Assembly: GCF_013409255.1 (NCBI RefSeq)
Contig: NZ_JACCAS010000002.1
Span: 1,798,001-1,862,000 of the forward strand
Length of the DNA: 64,000 bases
Direction of reading: 5' to 3'
DNA from: Paraburkholderia bryophila
Lineage (GTDB): Bacteria > Pseudomonadota > Gammaproteobacteria > Burkholderiales > Burkholderiaceae
This document shows positions 58,396 to 64,000 of this stretch, piece by piece. How positions within the stretch are numbered: the stretch's first letter is position 1; every line of letters starts with the position of its first letter. The notes under the pieces are model-generated. The model was not told the origin of the DNA and did no database searches. It saw nothing but the letters and a program-made list of their open reading frames with translations. The position numbers and the translations under genes were made by a program.

Positions 58396-59805
58396 ATGGC
58401 ACAGACTCTCTACGACAAATTGTGGAACACGCACGTGATCCACACGGAAGAAGACGGTACGACGATTCTCTATATCGACCGTCATCTGCTGCACGAAGTG
58501 ACCAGCCCGCAAGCATTCGAAGGCCTGAAGCTGGCTAAGCGTCCGGTGTGGCGCATCAGCGCGAATCTGGCGGTCTCCGACCACAACGTGCCCACCACCG
58601 ACCGTAGCCACGGCATTGCCGATCCGGTTTCGAAGCTGCAGGTCGACACGCTGGATACGAACTGCGACGCCTACGGCATCACGCAGTTCAAGATGAACGA
58701 CCTGCGTCAAGGCATCGTGCACATCATCGGGCCGGAGCAGGGCGCTACGCTGCCGGGCATGACGATCGTCTGCGGCGACTCGCACACGTCCACGCACGGC
58801 GCGTTCGGCGCGCTCGCGCACGGCATCGGCACGTCCGAAGTCGAGCACGTGCTGGCCACGCAAACGCTCTTGCAGAAAAAGAGCAAGAACATGCTGGTGA
58901 AGGTCGAGGGTCCGCTGCCGCGCGGCTGCACCGCGAAAGACATCGTGCTGGCGATCATCGGCAAGATCGGCACCGCGGGCGGCACCGGTTACGCGATCGA
59001 GTTCGGCGGTTCGACGATTCGCGCGCTGTCCATGGAAGGCCGCATGACGGTCTGCAACATGGCGATCGAAGCCGGTGCGCGCGCCGGCATGGTCGCGGTA
59101 GATAACACCACGGTCGAGTACCTGAAAGGCCGTCCGTTCTCGCCGGAAGGCGTGGAATGGGATCACGCGGTCGAATACTGGAAGCAGTTCAAGACGGACG
59201 ACGGCGCGCAATTCGACCGCGTGGTCGAGCTGAACGCCGCCGAGATCGTGCCGCAGGTCACCTGGGGCACGTCGCCGGAAATGGTCACGGCCGTGGACGG
59301 TCGCGTGCCGGACCCGGAACGCGAAAAAGATCCGGTCAAGCGCGACGCGATGGAACGTGCGTTGAAATACATGGCGCTCGAACCGAACGCGCCGATCGAG
59401 TCGATCAAGCCGGATAAAATCTTCATCGGGTCGTGCACCAACGCGCGCATTGAAGACATTCGCGCCGCGGCTTACGTCGTCAAGAAGCTCGGCCGCCGCG
59501 TCGCACCGAACATCCGCCTCGCCATGGTCGTGCCGGGTTCGGGTCTGGTGAAGGCGCAAGCGGAACGCGAAGGCCTCGACAAGGTCTTTACCGATGCTGG
59601 TTTCGAATGGCGTGAACCCGGTTGCTCGATGTGTCTCGCGATGAACGCCGACCGGCTGGAGCCGGGCGAGCGTTGCGCGTCCACGTCGAATCGTAATTTT
59701 GAAGGTCGTCAGGGCGCCGGTGGCCGTACCCACCTGGTCAGCCCCGCGATGGCTGCGGCTGCGGCCATCGAAGGGCATTTCGTCGATATTCGCAAGCTTG
59801 GATAA
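58396..59805 (+). CDS. leuC: 3-isopropylmalate dehydratase large subunit
   Basis: A 469-residue LeuC beginning [15 protein letters not shown]. The [4Fe-4S] Cys ligands are in [16 protein letters not shown] and [10 protein letters not shown], with the [20 protein letters not shown] motif present. Together with LeuD it isomerises 2- to 3-isopropylmalate in leucine synthesis. The ATG at 58396 gives the conserved N-terminus; the longer open frame overlaps the preceding gene. leuD is not immediately next: a small lipoprotein gene lies between. Confidence 0.95.
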   Translation: MAQTLYDKLWNTHVIHTEEDGTTILYIDRHLLHEVTSPQAFEGLKLAKRPVWRISANLAVSDHNVPTTDRSHGIADPVSKLQVDTLDTNCDAYGITQFKMNDLRQGIVHIIGPEQGATLPGMTIVCGDSHTSTHGAFGALAHGIGTSEVEHVLATQTLLQKKSKNMLVKVEGPLPRGCTAKDIVLAIIGKIGTAGGTGYAIEFGGSTIRALSMEGRMTVCNMAIEAGARAGMVAVDNTTVEYLKGRPFSPEGVEWDHAVEYWKQFKTDDGAQFDRVVELNAAEIVPQVTWGTSPEMVTAVDGRVPDPEREKDPVKRDAMERALKYMALEPNAPIESIKPDKIFIGSCTNARIEDIRAAAYVVKKLGRRVAPNIRLAMVVPGSGLVKAQAEREGLDKVFTDAGFEWREPGCSMCLAMNADRLEPGERCASTSNRNFEGRQGAGGRTHLVSPAMAAAAAIEGHFVDIRKLG

Positions 59806-59810
59806 ACCGC

Positions 59811-59969
59811 ATGATGAAGAACATGAATCGCACCACTCTATTGCGCCGTTTCGCGCTCGGTACCCTGGCTGGGCTATTGCTCGGTCTGGCCGGCTGCAAC
59901 ACGGTGCACGGATTCGGCGAGGACATGTCACACCTCGGCAATTCGATCAGCAATCACGCTGATAAATGA
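59811..59969 (+). CDS. entericidin-like small lipoprotein
   Basis: A 52-residue ORF starting 6 bases after the leuC stop, too short for most ORF filters. It has a basic N-terminus (MMKNMNRTTLLRR), a hydrophobic core and a lipobox LAGC (Cys about 29), followed by NTVHGFGEDMSHLG, the entericidin A/B signature (C-N-T-x-x-G-x-G-x-D). These are small membrane lipoproteins of the EcnAB type. It probably shares the leu transcript. An ATG at 59823 is an alternative start. Confidence 0.8.
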   Translation: MMKNMNRTTLLRRFALGTLAGLLLGLAGCNTVHGFGEDMSHLGNSISNHADK

Positions 59970-60055
59970 GCGGTTTTTGATTGTTGCCGGCTTTGCGGCG
60001 AGCGGCATTCCAGCCGCCGCGCGCATTGCCCGCTTTTGAAACAGGCGCAAGCGTC

Positions 60056-60709
60056 ATGGATAAATTCATCGTACACACCGGCGTCGTGGCGCCGCTCGAT
60101 CGCGAGAACGTCGACACGGACGCGATCATTCCGAAGCAATTCCTGAAGTCGATCAAGCGCACGGGTTTCGGCCCGAACGCGTTCGACGAATGGCGTTACC
60201 TCGATCACGGCGAACCGGGCCAGGACAATTCGAAGCGTCCGCTGAATCCGGATTTCGTGCTGAACCAGGCGCGTTATCAAGGCGCGTCGGTGCTGCTGGC
60301 GCGTAAGAATTTCGGCTGCGGCAGCTCGCGTGAGCATGCGCCGTGGGCGCTGCAGCAATATGGCTTCCGCGCGATCATCGCGCCGAGCTTCGCCGATATT
60401 TTCTATAACAACTGCTTCAAGAACGGCGTGCTGCCGATCGTGCTCACGGAGCAGGAAGTCGATCATCTGTTCAACGAGACCTACGCGTTCAACGGTTTCG
60501 AGCTGACCGTCGACCTCGAGGCGCAAGTCGTGCGCACGTCGGACGGCGGCGCCGCGTATCCGTTCGAAGTCGCCGGTTTCCGCAAGTACTGTCTGCTGAA
60601 CGGGTTCGACGATATCGGCCTCACGCTGCGTCACGCGGACAAGATTCGCCAGTTCGAAGCGGAACGCCTGACCAAGCAGCCGTGGCTGAATCACCGCATC
60701 GTCGGCTAA
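60056..60709 (+). CDS. leuD: 3-isopropylmalate dehydratase small subunit
   Basis: A 217-residue LeuD beginning [30 protein letters not shown] (first 20: [20 protein letters not shown]). The swivel-domain motif [15 protein letters not shown] is intact. It forms the active enzyme with LeuC. The start at 60056 is the family-conserved one; the open frame reaches 59981 without support. Confidence 0.95.
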   Translation: MDKFIVHTGVVAPLDRENVDTDAIIPKQFLKSIKRTGFGPNAFDEWRYLDHGEPGQDNSKRPLNPDFVLNQARYQGASVLLARKNFGCGSSREHAPWALQQYGFRAIIAPSFADIFYNNCFKNGVLPIVLTEQEVDHLFNETYAFNGFELTVDLEAQVVRTSDGGAAYPFEVAGFRKYCLLNGFDDIGLTLRHADKIRQFEAERLTKQPWLNHRIVG

Positions 60710-60752
60710 CGAACGCGTTCCACTTTCTCGAAGCAAACCTCAAGGAATTCGC

Positions 60753-61820
60753 ATGAAGATCGCAGTCTTGCCGGGCGACGGCATCGGTCCCGAAATCGTC
60801 AAGGAGGCCGTCAAGGTCCTGAACGTACTCGGCGAAAAGTTCGAGCTCGAAGAAGCGCCGGTTGGCGGTGCGGGCTACGAAGCGAAGGGCCACCCGCTGC
60901 CCGAGTCGACGCTGGCGCTGGCGAAAGAAGCCGATGCGATTCTGTTCGGCGCGGTTGGCGACTGGAAGTACGACAGCCTCGAACGCGCGCTGCGTCCGGA
61001 GCAGGCCATTCTGGGCCTGCGCAAGCACCTGCAGCTGTTCGCGAACTTCCGTCCGGCGATCTGCTATCCGCAACTCACCGGCGCTTCGTCGTTGAAGGAA
61101 GAGATCGTGTCGGGCCTCGACATCCTGATCGTGCGCGAGCTGAACGGCGACATCTATTTCGGCGCGCCGCGCGGCGTACGTTCGTCGCCGGATGGTTTGT
61201 TCGAAGGCGCGAAGGAAGGCTTCGACACCATGCGTTATTCGGAACCCGAAGTGCGCCGCATTGCGCACGTCGCGTTTCAGGCCGCGCAAAAGCGTCAGAA
61301 AAAGCTGACGAGCGTGGACAAGGCGAACGTGCTGGAAACGTCTCAATTCTGGCGTGACGTGATGATCGACGTCTCGAAGGAATATGCGGACGTCGAACTG
61401 TCGCACATGTATGTCGACAACGCAGCCATGCAACTCGTGAAGGCGCCGAAGGCGTTCGACGTGGTCGTCACCGGCAACATGTTCGGGGACATTCTGTCCG
61501 ACGAAGCAGCCATGCTCACGGGCTCGATCGGCATGTTGCCGTCGGCTTCGCTCGACAAGAGCAACAAGGGCTTGTACGAGCCGTCGCACGGTTCCGCGCC
61601 GGACATCGCCGGCAAGGGCGTGGCCAATCCGCTGGCGACCATCCTGTCGGCCGCGATGATGCTGCGCTATTCGCTGAACAAGGCGGAGCAGGCGGATCGC
61701 ATCGAAACCGCGGTGAAGAAGGTGCTCGAACAGGGCTATCGCACGGGCGACATTCTGACGCCGGGATGCAAGCAGATCGGCACGGTCGCGATGGGCGACG
61801 CGGTGGTCGCGGCGCTGTAA
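60753..61820 (+). CDS. leuB: 3-isopropylmalate dehydrogenase
   Basis: A 355-residue NAD-dependent dehydrogenase starting [15 protein letters not shown]. Motifs include the substrate-binding [33 protein letters not shown] and the C-terminal NAD-site [14 protein letters not shown]. It performs the third step of leucine synthesis. The start ATG at 60753 follows AAGGAATTC, and the distance to leuD (43 bases) suggests one transcript. Confidence 0.96.
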   Translation: MKIAVLPGDGIGPEIVKEAVKVLNVLGEKFELEEAPVGGAGYEAKGHPLPESTLALAKEADAILFGAVGDWKYDSLERALRPEQAILGLRKHLQLFANFRPAICYPQLTGASSLKEEIVSGLDILIVRELNGDIYFGAPRGVRSSPDGLFEGAKEGFDTMRYSEPEVRRIAHVAFQAAQKRQKKLTSVDKANVLETSQFWRDVMIDVSKEYADVELSHMYVDNAAMQLVKAPKAFDVVVTGNMFGDILSDEAAMLTGSIGMLPSASLDKSNKGLYEPSHGSAPDIAGKGVANPLATILSAAMMLRYSLNKAEQADRIETAVKKVLEQGYRTGDILTPGCKQIGTVAMGDAVVAAL

Positions 61821-61970
61821 AGCGGCTGCGGTTCAAGCAGAGACCAGGCGCGTTCAAACGCGGCCTTTAAAGCGCGAATCGGCCTTGAAACAGGCCGATT
61901 CGCGCGTAATACGGACGATAGCGACGGACTTTAGCGTCGCCAGATTCAGGTTTTCGTGTATATTGTAGCG

Positions 61971-62099
61971 ATGGCACAAGCAGCTCAAATCTCCTCGATT
62001 TCAAAATTGCACGGCACAACGGCCCGTGTGGTTAAGCTCGCCATTACCACCAAAGCAGTCACCAAAACGATTACCCCGAAAACGATCACGAAACGCTGA
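61971..62099 (+). CDS. candidate Thr/Lys-rich leader peptide upstream of asd
   Basis: A 42-residue ORF between leuB and asd, below usual length filters. Its last 19 residues (AITTKAVTKTITPKTITKR) contain 7 Thr, 4 Lys and 3 Ile. Asd makes the common precursor of Thr, Lys, Met and Ile, so the codon content suits an attenuator leader. No Shine-Dalgarno is seen. A TATATT at 61959-61964 would start transcription near the ATG itself, so the mRNA could be leaderless. It ends 85 bases before the asd start, in front of two mutually exclusive hairpins. Confidence 0.45.
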   Translation: MAQAAQISSISKLHGTTARVVKLAITTKAVTKTITPKTITKR

Positions 62100-62109
62100 T
62101 CGTCCGTCG

Positions 62110-62159
62110 TGCCCGCCCATCTTCCCCGCGCGGTCACTGCGGGCAAAGATGCGGGGAAG
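62110..62159 (+). promoter_or_regulatory. competing hairpins in the asd leader (attenuator-like)
   Basis: Pairing 1: TGCCCGC (62110-62116) with GCGGGCA (62139-62145). Pairing 2: CTTCCCCGC (62121-62129) with GCGGGGAAG (62151-62159). The pairs interleave, so they cannot both form as simple stems. Only GTTTCC follows, so a classical U-run terminator is not present. Confidence 0.45.
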
Positions 62160-62183
62160 TTTCCATTCGAAGGGTATGAAGTC

Positions 62184-63305
62184 ATGAACGTAGGTCTCGT
62201 AGGTTGGCGCGGTATGGTCGGCAGCGTCCTGATGCAACGTATGCAACAGGAAGGCGATTTCGACTTGATCGAACCGGTGTTTTTCAGCACCAGCAACGCG
62301 GGCGGCAACGCGCCGTCGTTCGCCAAAAACGAGACCAAGCTCAAAGATGCGACAAGCATCGAAGACCTGAAGAAGTGCGAAGCGATCATCTCGTGCCAGG
62401 GCGGCGACTACACGAACGAAGTGTTCCCGAAGCTGCGCGCGGCAGGTTGGAACGGCTACTGGATCGACGCGGCTTCGTCGCTGCGCATGAAGGACGACGC
62501 GGTCATCATTCTCGATCCGGTCAACCTCGACGTGATCAAGAACGCGCTGGTTAAAGGCCAGAAGAATTTCATCGGCGGCAACTGCACGGTCAGCCTGATG
62601 CTGATGGCGCTGGGCGGCCTGTTCCGCGAAAACCTCGTCGACTGGATGACGGCCATGACGTATCAGGCCGCTTCGGGCGCGGGCGCGCAAAACATGCGCG
62701 AACTGCTGCAGCAAATGGGCACGCTGTACGGTGCCGCGAAAGAGGACCTGGCGGATCCGTCGTCGGCGATTCTGGATATCGACCGTCGCGTGTTGTCGGC
62801 CATGAACAGCGATCGCATGCCGACCGACAACTTCGGCGTGCCGCTCGCCGGTTCGCTGATTCCGTGGATCGACAAGGATCTCGGCAACGGTATGTCGAAA
62901 GAAGAGTGGAAGGGCGGCGCCGAAACCAACAAGATTCTCGGCAAGCCGGCCATGGGCACGCCGGGTTCGATCCCGGTAGACGGGCTGTGCGTGCGGATCG
63001 GTGCAATGCGCTGCCATTCGCAGGCGTTGACCATCAAGCTGAACAAAGACGTGCCGCTGGACGAAGTGAACAGCATCCTCGCGTCGGGCAACGACTGGGT
63101 CAAGGTCGTGCCGAACGAACGCGAAGCATCCATGCGCGATCTGTCCCCGGCGGTGGTTACGGGTACGCTGACGGTGCCGGTCGGCCGCGTGCGCAAGCTC
63201 GCCATGGGCGGCGAATATCTGTCGGCTTTCACGGTCGGCGATCAGTTGCTGTGGGGCGCGGCGGAACCGCTGCGTCGCATGCTTCGCATTGTGCTCGACA
63301 AGTAA
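62184..63305 (+). CDS. asd: aspartate-semialdehyde dehydrogenase
   Basis: A 373-residue enzyme of the Gram-negative Asd type: N-terminal NADP site [17 protein letters not shown], catalytic Cys in [15 protein letters not shown], and the [13 protein letters not shown] and [30 protein letters not shown] (first part [19 protein letters not shown]) segments. It reduces aspartyl phosphate to the semialdehyde for Lys, Thr, Met and diaminopimelate. The start at 62184 matches the family N-terminus and follows GAAGGG. Preceded by the candidate leader ORF and closed by a terminator. Confidence 0.95.
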   Translation: MNVGLVGWRGMVGSVLMQRMQQEGDFDLIEPVFFSTSNAGGNAPSFAKNETKLKDATSIEDLKKCEAIISCQGGDYTNEVFPKLRAAGWNGYWIDAASSLRMKDDAVIILDPVNLDVIKNALVKGQKNFIGGNCTVSLMLMALGGLFRENLVDWMTAMTYQAASGAGAQNMRELLQQMGTLYGAAKEDLADPSSAILDIDRRVLSAMNSDRMPTDNFGVPLAGSLIPWIDKDLGNGMSKEEWKGGAETNKILGKPAMGTPGSIPVDGLCVRIGAMRCHSQALTIKLNKDVPLDEVNSILASGNDWVKVVPNEREASMRDLSPAVVTGTLTVPVGRVRKLAMGGEYLSAFTVGDQLLWGAAEPLRRMLRIVLDK

Positions 63306-63343
63306 AGTAAACTACGCGCTCACGACGCGTAGAAAACTCAAGA

Positions 63344-63370
63344 AGCGTCGCGCTTGCGCGGCGCTTTTTT
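63344..63370 (+). terminator. rho-independent terminator after asd
   Basis: Stem AGCGTCGCGC (63344-63353) / GCGCGGCGCT (63356-63365) with one wobble pair and a TT loop, followed by TTTTT. Confidence 0.75.
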
Positions 63371-63444
63371 CATTGTGTGCTCCGATTATCTTGTCTCTTT
63401 CCAACCGCAAAAAAGGGCTGCGCGCTGACGCGCCAGGGGTCCCG

Positions 63445-64000
63445 ATGAACCTTCGACTCTCATCCCTTCGGGCTATGTTCATTCATCAGGGCAACGGCCG
63501 CTTGTCGGCTACGGCGGCTGTGGCCGCAGTAGCCGCAGTCACGTTCGCGCTGGCTGGCGTCGGCATGAGCAGCGCGCTCGCCGCGCCTGGCGCTGCCGCA
63601 AGCGCGCCGGATGCCGCGTCCGTTTCGTATGCGAACGGCGGTCAATTCACGGTGAAGCCGGGCCAGTCGTTGAACGACGTGGCGATCGCCGTCACGCAGT
63701 CGCACGACCGGGCGACGCTCGCACGCGCGTCCCGCGCGTTGTTCGATGCGAACCCGAACGCGTTCATGAGTCACGATCCGAGCCGGATGCGCCTCGGGGC
63801 GGTGCTGACGGTGCCGGCGCTGGATGCGTCGGGGGTGTTGGCGGCTTCGGCGGCGGCGGTTACGGCTACGGTTTCGGGGGCTTCGGCTTCGGCTTCATCT
63901 TCGGCTTCGGCGGCTTCCGCTTCCGCGCCGGTTGGGACGATAGCTGCGACCACCGCGACAGGTGCGGCTGCTGCGACTGGCGCGGCAAGCGCTGTGGCGC
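63445..64000 (+). CDS. FimV-like LysM protein, 3' end outside window
   Basis: The open frame runs from the ATG at 63445 to the window edge. An N-terminal signal/anchor region (LSATAAVAAVAAVTFALAGV) is followed by a LysM-like FimV domain (FTVKPGQSLNDVAIAVTQSH, ALFDANPNAFM, MRLGAVLTVPAL), then a low-complexity Ala/Ser/Thr linker. FimV-type proteins bind peptidoglycan and help assemble polar structures such as type IV pili. The gene continues beyond base 64000, so the C-terminal part cannot be judged. Confidence 0.8.
   Translation, partial: MNLRLSSLRAMFIHQGNGRLSATAAVAAVAAVTFALAGVGMSSALAAPGAAASAPDAASVSYANGGQFTVKPGQSLNDVAIAVTQSHDRATLARASRALFDANPNAFMSHDPSRMRLGAVLTVPALDASGVLAASAAAVTATVSGASASASSSASAASASAPVGTIAATTATGAAAATGAASAVA

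Overview
The window looks like part of a high-GC betaproteobacterial chromosome, most likely Paraburkholderia/Burkholderia. The basis is the gene order mdh / GntR regulator / sdhCDAB / sdhE / gltA / leuCDB / asd / fimV-like, a PHB depolymerase, a MocR-type regulator beside a polyamine transporter, and close resemblance of the proteins to that group. All identifications are from reading the sequence; no database was searched.

Bases 1-11.8 kb are a contact-dependent inhibition (CDI) locus. The 3' part of a giant CdiA/FHA-like exoprotein ends in a nuclease-like toxin tip and is followed by its presumed immunity gene. Behind it lies an array of orphan toxin-tip/immunity modules. Every module begins with the same short 'seam' (GTTGCCACAAACA, encoding VATN). 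One orphan is interrupted by an IS5-family element with clear inverted repeats and a CTAA target duplication. A HipBA toxin-antitoxin pair (11.8-13.6 kb) follows, with four evenly spaced operators.

From 13.7 to 38.5 kb are accessory and housekeeping genes: flavin reductase-like protein, cupin, PhaZ depolymerase, GST, chemoreceptor, CopA copper ATPase with a CueR-type promoter, PaiB-like protein, a DUF1254/DUF1214 lipoprotein, a DUF748 AsmA-like giant, and a MocR regulator divergent from a potADBC-like polyamine ABC transporter. They are followed by an OmpA-like lipoprotein and a LuxR-type response regulator coupled to a membrane Hpt protein.

From 38.6 to 53.5 kb are two central-carbon clusters transcribed away from each other: leftward mdh, CitE-like lyase, prpC, MliC-like protein, prpD and acnA; rightward GntR regulator, sdhCDAB, sdhE and gltA.

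The most striking region is 53.8-56.2 kb, a visibly AT-richer three-gene island between gltA and the leu genes. Its middle gene encodes a secreted protein with the architecture of the cholera toxin / heat-labile enterotoxin A subunit (YRADTR, catalytic ExE, and a disulfide-type loop with basic residues). It is flanked by a secreted protein of unknown fold and a Cys-rich repeat protein that appears to be separated from it by a frameshift. This is a candidate undescribed AB-type ADP-ribosylating toxin. The window ends with a PhyH-like dioxygenase divergent from a GntR regulator, leuC, a small entericidin-like lipoprotein, leuD, leuB, a Thr/Lys-rich leader peptide with competing hairpins, asd and the start of a FimV-like gene.
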